Notes under the pieces: model-generated | Told to the model about the DNA's origin: nothing | Databases searched by the model: none | What the model saw: only the letters and a program-made list of their open reading frames with translations | Source: Siphonodentalium dalli | Taxonomy: Eukaryota > Mollusca > Scaphopoda > Gadilida > Siphonodentaliidae | DNA: 64,000 bases | NCBI GenBank assembly: GCA_032622095.1 | Contig: CP136061.1 | Span: 117,812,754 to 117,876,753 of the forward strand | Direction: 5' to 3' | Shown: positions 22,513-32,437 of the stretch, piece after piece | How positions within the stretch are numbered: position 1 is the stretch's first letter | Layout: every line of letters starts with the position of its first letter | Program-made: the position numbers and the translations under genes

Positions 22513-23300
22513 TGTTCCCTATGGGAGAATCACATATGTAAGAGAATGTATTGGATTACAAGGTAAAGGTAAATATTGTTAGGCCAATGCATTCTCTTAC
22601 CGGTATATATGCGAGACTTGCATGTGTAATACATTCTCTTATATATGGGAGACCTGCATATGTAAGAGAATGCATTGGCTTACAAGATAAAGGTAAATAT
22701 TGTTAGGCCAATGCATTCTTATATAAATGTGAGATTCAATATGGGAGACTTGCATATGTAAGAGAATGCATTGACTTACAAGGTAAATATTGTCGGGCCA
22801 ATGCATTCTCTTATATATGTGAGACTTGCATGTGTAATACATTCTCTTCTATATGGGAGACTCGCATATGTAAGAATGTATTGGCTAACAAGTTAAAGGT
22901 AAATATTGTTAGGCCAATACATTCTTTTTATGTGTGAGGCTCCCTATTGGAGACTTGCATATATGCTAATGCACTAGCTTACATGTTAAAGGTAAATATT
23001 GTTAGGCCAATGCATTCTCTTAGATATGTGAGGAGCCCTATGGGAGACTTAAATATGCAAGAGAATGCATTGTCTTTCAAGGTACAGGTAAATATTGTTA
23101 GGCCAATGCAATATCTTATATACCGGTATGCGAGACCTGTGCCCTATGGGAGACTCGCATATGTAAGTGAATGCATTGGCTTACAAGGTAAAGGTAAATA
23201 TTGTTTGGCTAATGTATTCTCTTATATATGCGAGGCGCCCTATGCAAGCATATGTAAGAGAATGCATTGGCTAATTACAAGGTTTTTCAAAAAAATTCAG
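22513..23300. repeat. Tandem array of palindromic ~95-bp units
   Basis: About eight units start near 22519, 22646, 22740, 22852, 22945, 23039, 23143 and 23245. Each reads (A)TGGGAGACTTGCATATGTAA, GAGAATGCATTGGCTTACAA, GGTAAAGGTAAATATTGT, then TAGGCCAATGCATTCTCTTA. The first and last parts are mutual reverse complements (GAGAATGCATTGGC against GCCAATGCATTCTC), so every unit can fold into a hairpin. The last unit runs into TTCAGGAAGCT. The same unit and junction recur at 58690-58870 in the BTBD10-like gene. Frames crossing the array are artefacts. Confidence 0.8.
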
Positions 23301-24122
23301 GAAGCTGCTGTCATGAAAGGGTTAATTGTTGGAACAAAGAACTTGCACTTTGATTGTTACATGCTTGGTCACATTCTTTCAAGCAACTTTCAAGCAAGTC
23401 CATGCAATAAAAATAATATAATTTGTGACGGTTTGCCGAAATTGAATAAATGGCTAATAAAAATTGAGAATTTTTGGCACAACAGCTTTCTGGCCCAGCG
23501 CGAACACTGATTCAAATATAATTTGTAATTTGGCTTATCATTTTTAATTAAATGTTCGTTTTTTACTCATTTATCATTTTGACAAGCCCTGTTGGTGAAT
23601 GGGTTTGTTGTTTTTTCTGTAAATCATCTGTCAGAATACCATTCACGCATCATATTTCATCATGTCCACAGCATCAAGTTGAACTTAGTCTATTCAAGAA
23701 ATCATATTTTGCTTATTTTATACACTCCTGAATTTAGTAAATATTACAAATCTTATATTGTACTATTCAGTGTATTGTTACATAATTTGTTAAATTTTCA
23801 TTTATTAATATGATAATCGGTATATACATACATAGGAAATTAACTTATAATTACACACAAGGATCAGAATTGTTCATTGCAAAGAAAGGTCCTTTCAGTC
23901 CCTCTAGCAATAATGCTCTGCTGTGTGGGTCCTGCTGATTTATACAGCTTTGATGCTTGTGCGATTGTTTTTCTTTCAATCGGCCTACTTTACAAGGACC
24001 TAAAAAAAATGGCAAGAAAGGATAGCAAAACTCATATTGCTACTACATATAAAATTGAGGGGATAATTGCAGCAACAAAATAGATAATGATTGGATGGAC
24101 GAACTACATTGGAAAATAGATA
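23301..24122. other. No gene seen; very AT-rich
   Basis: Short frames on the + strand (for example 23592-23813) have no recognisable domain and the base composition is low-complexity AT. I would not call a gene here. Confidence 0.4.
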
Positions 24123-24124
24123 TA

Positions 24125-24227
24125 CAGTAAAACCTCTACAAACTGAACACCCTTCGGGACCGAACAATTTGTTCGGAATAGAGAGGGATTCGGATTGTAG
24201 AGGGTCCGGTTTGGAGAGGTTTCACTG
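24125..24227. mobile_element. Tc1/mariner-type MITE
   Basis: Bounded as TA|CAGTAAAACCTCTACAAACT ... AGAGGTTTCACTG|TA. The ends CAGT(G/A)AAACCTCT and the TA duplication are the usual signature of a widespread mariner-like MITE. About 103 bp, no coding capacity. Confidence 0.8.
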
Positions 24228-24511
24228 TACTACAAACGAAATTAGTGACAGATACACTAAGCAATGTTGATATGATGGTAAGCTATTTATACTAAGATAG
24301 TTGACTATTATTATAACTGCTAATACATGCACTTGATGAAATAGGCATAACCCAGATATGATGAATATTGTTGGAAAATGAGGTTGCCTAGCTTATCAGT
24401 ACCACCTTCGTGATAAGTAAAGTAACTGTATATAAAGGCCCCATATTCAAAGATGACATGATCAGTAGTGTTCTATCATTTATCTGAGTCAAAAAAAATT
24501 CATTTCCTTAA

Positions 24512-24855
24512 AGGGGTACTGTACCCTAAATCCGTCCATAATGAGAACATCTCCTTTTATACTCAACAAAACATATGCAACAGATGAATACATTTGAGCC
24601 ATGGATTAGTGCAAAATACACTCATGTGCTATTTAACGATGTAAAACACATGGTAATTATAATGTAAATGAATTTATGACTGAAGTCATAAATTTATTTT
24701 CATTATAATTACCATGTTTTTTGCATCGTTCATAGAGCACATAAGTGTATTTTGCACTAATCCATGGCTCGAATTAATTCATTTGTTGCATATTTTCTGT
24801 TGAGTATAAAAGGATATGGTTCCATAAATGGCCGGATTTGGTGTAAAGTACTCCT
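24512..24855. mobile_element. TTAA-flanked palindromic MITE, family B copy 1
   Basis: Bounded as TTAA|AGGGGTACTGTACCC ... AGTACTCCT|TTAA (duplications at 24508-24511 and 24856-24859). The 344 bp are a nearly continuous inverted repeat (ATGGATTAGTGCAAAATACA faces TGTATTTTGCACTAATCCAT), folding at about 24680. Confidence 0.88.
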
Positions 24856-25035
24856 TTAAGAATGTATCAATTCAATTTGGTTTTATAAATATTTAACTTC
24901 TGATAAAAAACCTACTAATTTCGTCTCGTGAGTTATACAATGTTGTGTTCAGAATGTGATTTGTTGCAGTTTATTTGATTTGTTTGGTATTTCTTAATAA
25001 AAGGTATATACATCATTTACTTTGTGTGACATTAA

Positions 25036-25618
25036 AGGGGTACTGTACGCCATTTTCATTAAATTTCCGGTGACAACAACGATCTAATATCGATAATATA
25101 TAGAAACATAAGTAATTTGAGTCGAAGATGTATTCTGTAAACGCTCAGGTTAATAGGCTATCTTAAAATTTAATAATTTAAAAGTTAATAATTTGATATA
25201 AATTGAATTTATGACTGGAGCCATAAAATGGCGTCAATTAAATTACGAATTTCCGTAATCAAACAAAGTAATTGAGGGATACTGGATTGTTAAACCGATC
25301 GCACACACGATCGCTTAAAATATTATGATGATACGGGGAGAACACTCAAGCCACTCACTGACTAGCGACGATACAATAACTTAAATGATTATATGGGACT
25401 AGTATGCCTATAATATAACTTTTATTTGATTCATTTGGTTGAAAACTGTACAAAAATTACTCAACAACGACAATTTGTATTTTTGCATTCCGGTAAATTT
25501 GTCATCCGTAACACTACTTCGTACTCAACAGACTTTCAAATAATGAAAAAAATGTTACCTTATTCTCCGACTCGGAGACTATACAAACCAACAACAACAT
25601 TTGGCGTACAGTACCCCT
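25036..25618. mobile_element. TTAA-flanked MITE, family B copy 2
   Basis: Bounded as TTAA|AGGGGTACTGTACGCC ... GGCGTACAGTACCCCT|TTAA. It shares CCGGTGACAA, CGATCTAATAT and the GACTGGAGCCATAAAATGG core with the copy at 32710-33365. Confidence 0.88.
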
Positions 25619-25639
25619 TTAATCCTTTCTAAACTAAGT

Positions 25640-25735
25640 AGTTCCCTTGGGAAAGGTTCAGATAATAAGTTCAACAAACGGCAGTTTATGTTGAACTTAT
25701 TATCTGAACATTTCCCACCATTGAATATACGATTT
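25640..25735. repeat. Hairpin with ~30-bp arms
   Basis: GGAAAGGTTCAGATAATAAG followed by TTCAAC pairs with GTTGAACTTATTATCTGAAC followed by ATTTCC. One arm is also found at 20728-20751, so it belongs to a dispersed family. Confidence 0.6.
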
Positions 25736-26352
25736 ATTGGGACAAACTGAAACATTTTTGGTTCCATTGTACTTGGAATATCTGAGAATGGAATGTTGCC
25801 ATTATGAGTAGTATACATGACTGCAATGAGGGTTCTCACTCACTTATCTTTTTTAGGTTCTGTCCGCCATATAGAACCCCTGTGCTTGTTTGTCGGGTTC
25901 TGGTCTTTTGAGGATTCTTAAAACCCTGCAGTAGTTCTCATGTTTGTTTGTTTTTTTTTTTAGGGGGGGGGGGGGCACTTTTCTTTTTAATCCTCTATGT
26001 GTATAGAGTCTTTCAAACATGGATATAGACTGGCTCCATTATATCTCACTAGTGGTAATATCAATATATAATTCTTTGTCTAATATACGCAACTGCATGA
26101 ATTCAATAATTTCTTCAAGTTTTCTATCAAAGAATTATAACACCAACTGTCTCAGTCTTCATCTAAAACACTTTATCCTCACCCACAGGCTTTCAAACCC
26201 CCATACAAATCATCTGGACTACTCTTGAGTTTAAACCTCAAGGATTACTGCATTACCTGCTGACAGTGATCTCAATTAAGTACTGGTGATCTTCATCAAA
26301 CGATGTTATTGCTTTCAATGACACTGAGTTTGGTGCTGTTCTTTAATAATAG
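25736..26352. other. No gene seen
   Basis: Contains a T-run and G-run at 25949-25975. No coding content recognised. Confidence 0.4.
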
Positions 26353-29150
26353 ACTAGCCGATGAGCCCGACGTTGTCCGGGTTATTCAAAAACCAAATTT
26401 CAAGTCGATAGCTCTACCCAGCCCGACGTTGTCCGGGCTATTCAAAAACCAAATTTCAAGTCGATAGCTCTACCCGTTTCCGAGATCTGGTCTGCGCGAA
26501 GCTGGCGTCGCACGGGCTCGGCGATCCGATAAAATTCGTATCCGGGGCAAGATACATTCACATAGCAAATTTGAAGTCGATAGCTCCACCCGTTTCCGAG
26601 ATCTGGTCTGCGCATGTGCGAAGCTGTCGTCGCACGGGCTCGGCGACCCGATAAAATTCGTATCCGGGGCAAGATACATTCACATATCAAATTTCAAGTC
26701 AATAGCTCCACCCGTTTCCGATATCTCGCCTGCGCGAAGCTGGCGCCGCACGGGCTCGCCAATACGACAACGACGACCCCCTGGTCAAACTACACACACG
26801 TACCAAGTTTCGTCCCGATCGGTCGAGAATAGTAGATTTGTATAAATGACATACAGACAGACATACAGACAAACATACAGAGGTCTTCAAAATATATGAG
26901 ACTAGCCGATGAGCCCGACGTTGTCCGGGTTATTCAAAAAACAAATTTCAAGTCGATAGCTCTACCCAGCCCGACGTTGTCCGGGCTATTCAAAAACCAA
27001 ATTTCAAGTCGATAGCTCTACCCGTTTCCGAGATCTGGTCTGCGCGAAGCTGGCGTCGCACGGGCTCGGCGATCCTATAAAATTCGTATCCGGGGCAAGA
27101 TACATTCACATAGCAAATTTGAAGTCGATAGCTCCACCCGTTTCCGAGATCTGGTCTGCGCATGTGCGAAGCTGTCGTCGCACGGGCTCGGCGACCCGAT
27201 AAAATTCGTATCCGGGGCAAGATACATTCACATATCAAATTTCAAGTCAATAGCTCCACCCGTTTCCGATATCTCGCCTGCGCGAAGCTGGCGCCGCACG
27301 GGCTCGCCAATACGACAACGACGACCCCCTGGTCAAACTACACACACGTACCAAGTTTCGTCCCGATCGGTCGAGAATCGTAGATTTGTATAAATGACAT
27401 ACAGACAGACATACAGACAAAGATACAGAGGTCTTCAAAATATATGAGACTAGCCGATGAGCCCGACGTTGTCCGGGTTATTCAAAAAACAAATTTCAAG
27501 TCGATAGCTCTACCCAGCCCGACGTTGTCCGGGCTATTCAAAAACCAAATTTCAAGTCGATAGCTCTATCCGTTTCCGAGATCTGGTCTGCGCATGCGCG
27601 AAGCTGGCGTCGCACGGGCTCGGCGACCCGATAAAATTCGTATCCGGGGCAAGATACATTCACATAGCAATTTTCAAGTCGATAGCTCCACCCGTTTCCG
27701 GGATCTCGTCTGCGCATGCTCGAAGTTGGCGTCGCACGGGCTCGGCGACCCGATAAAATTCGTATCCGGGGCAAGATACATTCACATAGCAAATTTCAAG
27801 TCGATAGCTCCACCCGTTTCCGAGATCTCGTCTGCGCGAAGCGGGCGCCGCACATGCTCGCCAATACGACAACGTCCACCGCCTGGTCAAACTACACACA
27901 CGTACCAAGTTTCGTCCCGATCGGTCGAGAATCGTAGATTTGTATCAATGACAGACAAACATACAGACAGACAAACAAACAGAGGTCTTCAAAATATATA
28001 TGAGACTAGCCGATGAGCCCGGGCTATTCATCCGGGCTATTCAAAAACCAAATTTCAAGTCGATAGCTCTACCCGTTTCCGAGATCTGGTCTGCGCATGC
28101 GCGAAGCTGGCGTCGCACGGGCTCGGCGACCCGATAAAATTCGTATCCGGGGCAAGATACATTCACATACCTGTTCGGGCTATTCAAAAACCAAATTTCA
28201 AGTCGATGGCTCTTCCCAGCCCGACGTTGTCCGGGCTATTCAAAAACCAAATTTCAAGTCGATAGCTCTACCCGTTTCCGAGATCTGGTCTGCGCGAAGC
28301 TGGCGTCGCACGGGCTCGGCGACCCGATAAAATTCGTATCCGGGGCAAGATACATTCACATATCAAATTTCAAGTCGATAGCTCCACCCGTTTCCGAGAT
28401 CTGGTCTGCGCATGCGCGAAGCTGGCGTCGCAGGGGCTCGGCGACCCGATCAAATTCGTATCCGGGGCAAGATACATTCACAAAGCAAATTTCAAGTCGA
28501 TAGCTCCACCCGTTTACGATATCTCGTCTGCGCATGCGCGAAGCGGGCGCCGCACGGGCTCGCCAATACGACGTTGACGACCGCCTGTTAGAATAGCCGA
28601 TGAGCCCGACGTTTCCGAGATCTCGTCTGCGCATGCGCTGCACGGGCGCCGCACGGGCTCGCCAATACGACAACGTCCACCGCCTGGTCAAACTACACAC
28701 ACGTACCAAGTTTCGTCCCGATCGGTCGAGAATCGTAGATTTGTATCAATGACAAACATACATACAAACAGAGGTCTTCAAAATATATATGAGACTAGCC
28801 GATGAGCCCGACGTTGTCCGGGCTATTAACAAACAAAATTTCAAGTCGATAGCTTCACCCGTTTCCGAGATCTGGTCTGCGCATGCGCGAAGCTGGCGTC
28901 GCACGGGCTCGGCGACCCGATAAGATTCGTATCCGGGGCAAGATACATTCACATACCAAATTTCAAGTCGATAGCTCCACCCGTTTCCGAGATCTCGTCT
29001 GCACGGGCGTCGCACGGGCTCGCCAATACGACAACGACGACCGCCTGGTCAAACTACACACACTTACCAAGTTTCGTCCCGATCGGTCCAGAATCGTAGA
29101 TTTGTATTAATAACAGACAGACAGACAGAGGTCTTCAAAATATATATGAG
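26353..29150. repeat. Higher-order tandem array, five units
   Basis: Units begin with ACTAGCCGATGAGCCCG at 26353, 26901, 27449, 28005 and 28794; lengths are 548, 548, 556, 789 and about 357 bp. Each unit contains several ~120-bp subunits (AAATTTCAAGTCGATAGCTC, CCGTTTCCGAGATCTGGTCT, GCGTCGCACGGGCTCGGCGA, AATTCGTATCCGGGGCAAGA) and ends with ACCAAGTTTCGTCCCGATCG, a (CAGA)n tract and GAGGTCTTCAAAATATATGA. Units 1 and 2 differ at only about four positions by eye, so they were duplicated recently. A related end (ACCTGGGCAACGCCGGGTAA) lies inverted at 55081. The frames across it on both strands are by-products. Confidence 0.85.
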
Positions 29151-29254
29151 ACTAGTAGTCTAGCAGTAATGCTCGTTCTTAACTCTGGAGTACAGAATCA
29201 CGCAAAATGTGTGAAAACTCTCAGGCGGTTCATTTGAATATTATGCATTGGTAC

Positions 29255-29443
29255 CACAGGGGCCTGTAACGCGCTCCGCTGTCCGCCCCCCCCCCCCTTT
29301 GCACTGCCCATATATACGCCGCCCTATATACGCGCCTTCTTCGCGTTAATGTCTATATAATGTTCCATTAATGCGAAGATGGCGCGTATATGGGCAGTGC
29401 AAAGGGGGGAGGCGGACACCGGAGCGCGTTACAGGCCCCTGTG
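29255..29443. mobile_element. hAT-like foldback MITE with perfect 8-bp duplication
   Basis: Flanked by ATTGGTAC at 29247-29254 and 29444-29451. The ends CACAGGGGCCTGTAACGCGC and GCGCGTTACAGGCCCCTGTG are perfect inverted repeats, and the arms continue through TTTGCACTGCCCATATA almost to the centre. It is GC-rich compared with its surroundings. No coding capacity. Confidence 0.85.
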
Positions 29444-29975
29444 ATTGGTACCAGCGTTGCACTGAGGTGGAAATATCAAAATAGACGATCCATGTACCGA
29501 GGGAAACAAATTGTTGAATGTCTGGGCTACCGGTAGGCCTATTTAGCCTATGTCAATGGTTTACCAAATTGTGTGTGAAAGCACACACATTTTGGCTCCT
29601 ATATGCATGCTATCATCCGTTCCGGTTACTGTGTGTGTTCATATCATGAGAAAGGGGACACACTAAAAGTTGTAGTACGAGTTCGAGTCCAGTAAAAGGT
29701 GTAGTTGGGATTTTCAATATCGTTTATTGTCGTTAATATAATTCCAATAATGATGAATTTTGGTTTGTGGTAAGCTATGCCAATTACAAATAAAAGAAAT
29801 TAAAAAGATAATTTGTAAGTCTTATATTTCAAATTTTATCGACATTTTTCGTTCTCCAGCACACTAAAAGTTATAGTTGGAATCAGCCGCCGAGTCGCTA
29901 ATTAGGTGTTAATTGCTATTGTTAAGGCATATGTTGGCGGCTAATTGGATTAAGTCAGTGGTGGGTCACATGAAG

Positions 29976-30037
29976 AGGGTCGTCCTGTTCACCCGGCGTC
30001 TATTGTTTCGGGTAGGTGTTGGGGCAGGTGTGATAAT
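29976..30037. repeat. Direct repeat left of the FLYWCH remnant
   Basis: GGGTCGTCCTGTTCACCCGG followed by CGTCTATTGTTTCGGGTAGG and TGTTGGGGCAGGTGTGA. A copy with about three differences lies at 31355-31415, so the FLYWCH exons sit between two directly repeated ~58-bp segments. Confidence 0.7.
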
Positions 30038-30383
30038 CCTCAACATCACAGAGCTGCCGACTATAGTTTTGATCATAATCATAATTGTTACTGGGAATTG
30101 GTGGCGATGGCTAATTGCCGACGAGCCTGCAAAAATATCGCCGGCAAGGTGTGATCGTCGCGCATATAGTCTGTAATAATTAAATAACAGTTTTCCCGAC
30201 CCCCGTTTGCAATGTTGTTTTAGCATGCCGCTAAACGAATTTCACATGAGTCGTCATCAGATGAGCGATTTTCATGTTCACTAAGTGAAATAGTAGTAAA
30301 CTGTTCGTATTGAGCGATCGTATTGAGCTACAAAAACCCCATGTCTCTCCAAAGTTGATCATATTCAATGTTCTATCTTCATC

Positions 30384-30587
30384 ATGGCAAGTTCTCAAGT
30401 AAATGTATTCTTCATCGCCAACGACTGAGGAGGCAAACACCTGGTCTTCAACGACTTCAAATCACGTCGATCCGAGAATGTCCACTGGGTGTGTTGTAAG
30501 AATGACTGTGGTGCCACCATCAACACAAAGAACGAGATAGTTAGTTCTTCAATGAGTCAACACAACCATCTAGCCGATTCTGACCAG
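30384..30587 (+). pseudogene. FLYWCH zinc-finger exon, interrupted by TGA
   Basis: From ATG 30384 the frame reads MASSQVNVFFIAND, TGA (30426-30428), then GGKHLVFNDFKSRRSENVHW, VCCKNDCGATINT and SSSMSQHNHLADSDQ, ending at a donor (CAG|GTACGA, 30588). The pattern G-G-K-x-L-V-x-x-x-F ... W-V-C-C-x3-C-x-A-x-I ... H-N-H is a FLYWCH zinc finger, a DNA/protein-binding module often found at the N-terminus of Mutator-like (MULE) transposase proteins. The TGA could be a mutated CGA (residue R is common before GGK), or an upstream exon may splice in near 30430. The exon ends in phase 0, matching the next one. Confidence 0.7.
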
Positions 30588-30752
30588 GTACGACACATGC
30601 ATCTTATTATTTCAAATTCTTATAAAGAGCATCCATTCTTCTCTAAACAAAACGCCAGACAATAAAGAGCGTTCTAATTTATTATAATATTTAACTGATA
30701 TATCTATTTACAAAACATAGGCATCAAATCTAATTTTATTTCTTTTTAACAG

Positions 30753-31019
30753 GTTATGGTTGATGCCTTCGTCCTCATTGGTTCTAGACCCATGGCAGAT
30801 TCTTCCAGACACTACGACATGATCGACCACATTAAAGAAGAACAAGCCTATACAGAATCGACGATACTTCAACTGACTGGTGGTGGCAGAGTTCAACCAC
30901 AGATAAGAAAATATCGGGCGGTCAACGCGTATCTTAGACATTTCAAGAGAATATTCAGGGGAAACGAGATCGTCGTTGTAGAATACTTAGATTCAATCGC
31001 TAAATTAGTTCGCCATTGA
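30753..31019 (+). pseudogene. C-terminal exon of FLYWCH/MULE-derived gene
   Basis: A good acceptor (TTTCTTTTTAACAG) precedes an 89-codon phase-0 exon ending at TGA 31017-31019. The last ~60 residues (IKEEQAYTESTILQL, then IRKYRAVNAYLRHFKRIF and EIVVVEYLDSIAKLVRH) resemble the tail of MULE-type transposase-derived proteins, where a (L/I)-x-x-EQ-x-x-T-E helix is followed by a (K/R)-Y-R repeat and E-Y-L-x-x-(I/V). If it joins the FLYWCH exon across the 165-base intron, the ~300-400 residues of transposase core usually lying between are absent. AATAAA signals follow at 31103-31114. It may be expressed as a small protein. Confidence 0.6.
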
Positions 31020-31102
31020 GCTTTTTCAGTGTTAAAATATTGTCTTGTATTTGTTATATGTTTGTTATCTCCTTTGTGTGTATTTTATTAATTATTTTGC
31101 AT

Positions 31103-31118
31103 CAATAAATAAATAAAA
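31103..31118 (+). terminator. Overlapping AATAAA signals
   Basis: AATAAATAAATAAAAC lies 84 bases after the stop of the FLYWCH/MULE-derived frame, a plausible polyadenylation signal for it. Confidence 0.5.
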
Positions 31119-31289
31119 CATGACATAGATTATTTCCTGACATCAACATTGAATCAGCACCAAAGGTTCCAAAACCCTCGTTCCCAAATTGACAAATCAT
31201 TAAAAACCTACAAAAAGAGAGGACAAACCATTAAAACACAAAAAGAAAAGAGGAATAGACTATAAGCGGCGAATGATTGAAGGGATTAT

Positions 31290-31415
31290 TGCCACCTCGT
31301 GCAGGTACCCCCGGAAACAATAGCCGTCGGCAAAGTGAGATGCTCCCCTAATTTTGACGGGGTCGTCATGTTCACCCGGCGCCTATTGTTTCGGGTAGGT
31401 GTTGGGGCAGGTGTG
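31290..31415. repeat. Second copy of the 58-bp repeat, in a hairpin
   Basis: 31355-31415 repeats 29976-30037. In addition CCGGAAACAATAGCCGTCGG (about 31310-31330) is an imperfect inverted match of CGGCGCCTATTGTTTCGGG inside the repeat, so this copy can form a stem. The following bases (CAAGAAAACCATAGTCAGAA, ATGGTAACGCCACCAAGAT) recur inverted at 46929-46970. Confidence 0.55.
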
Positions 31416-31739
31416 ACAAGAAAACCATAGTCAGAAATGGTAACGCCACCAAGATTATAGTATTACATAGAAATTATAAAAAAATATATAAAATATTTTG
31501 ATAACAATTGCGTTTAAACAAGTAATCCTTCAAATTATTACTAACAAAGCAAGTAAACGACTGTGGGGTCACTCAACAGATTATAAAGACTTGGACTTAG
31601 TATACTGTAAAAACTAAAATTTAAATGAAATAATTAAAAGATAAAATTTAGCAAGTAGTAAAAGTTAATTTTCTCATTAATTTTTTTTTGGTTAAATAAA
31701 GCAATAATTTAAATTTAACATTTGGTTTTAAAAAAATGA

Positions 31740-32040
31740 TTGACCGTGGCTCTTCCAATAATTGCGCGACTGACCTGGTCAATTGTTCTTAAGAAGTTGT
31801 TTTGAGAATTACTATGGAGGGAAATAGTTATGGCTGTGGCTTCGCAAGTAATTAACTTGGTGACGTGATGTTAACAAATCTGAACTCCAGTAAACCAAGG
31901 ACGCTCCATACCAAATATAAGGTAAATTAATAATTCTTTAGAAGTTGTTTTAAGATTTACTATGGAGGGAAAGGATTGTGGTGCTGGCTTCGCAACTATT
32001 TGACCTCATTGTAACAAATATAAATATTAGTCACTCAGGC
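31740..32040. repeat. Two diverged direct repeats
   Basis: AAGAAGTTGTTTTGAGAATT ACTATGGAGGGAAA with GTGGCTTCGCAAGTAATT (31790-31855) recurs as AGAAGTTGTTTTAAGATTTA CTATGGAGGGAAA with CTGGCTTCGCAACTATTT (31941-32000). Function unknown. Confidence 0.55.
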
Positions 32041-32437
32041 AATAGATGTATCTATTCTGTATATTAAGTTATTGGGTCTTACGTGTCTTGAGATGTCTAA
32101 ATAGTTTTCGATGGACACATCGCCACAAGGGACCCACGCCAATCTTCTCTGTTGGGATTCCAATTGTTGGCTTATTAAATATGCACATATGCTTAAGATA
32201 CAGTCGCGCGCGAAGCACGCTCCCGTAAGTCGGGTTTTGGATCCCAGTTAATGAAAATATCATTGAAATAATCGGTTTCCCACAATAAACATCCATATAT
32301 TCAATATACATGTTTTGGAGCAGAATTAGGCAGTCCATATTGGACGCCATCATGGAATTTATTTTGTTTTAATTTTCACACATATTTATTAGTTATGTGG
32401 ATGGAGTTCTCATTAAACCTCACATCCTTATATTGGT

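Noticed and set aside
22513-23300. Regular repeats reminiscent of a CRISPR array
   Set aside because: Units are contiguous, palindromic and lack unique spacers, and the context is an animal genome. It is a tandem hairpin repeat.
22947-23510. 187-codon open frame
   Set aside because: It is a translation of the ~95-bp tandem units plus flanking AT-rich DNA. The peptide repeats with the DNA period and has no domain.
26353-26400. Hammerhead ribozyme suggested by CCGATGAG at the unit start
   Set aside because: The conserved CUGAUGA and GAAA core is not complete: the required GAAA after the second stem is missing.
26442-29015. Many open frames on both strands in the tandem array
   Set aside because: They follow the repeat period and appear on both strands of the same GC-rich units, as expected from composition.
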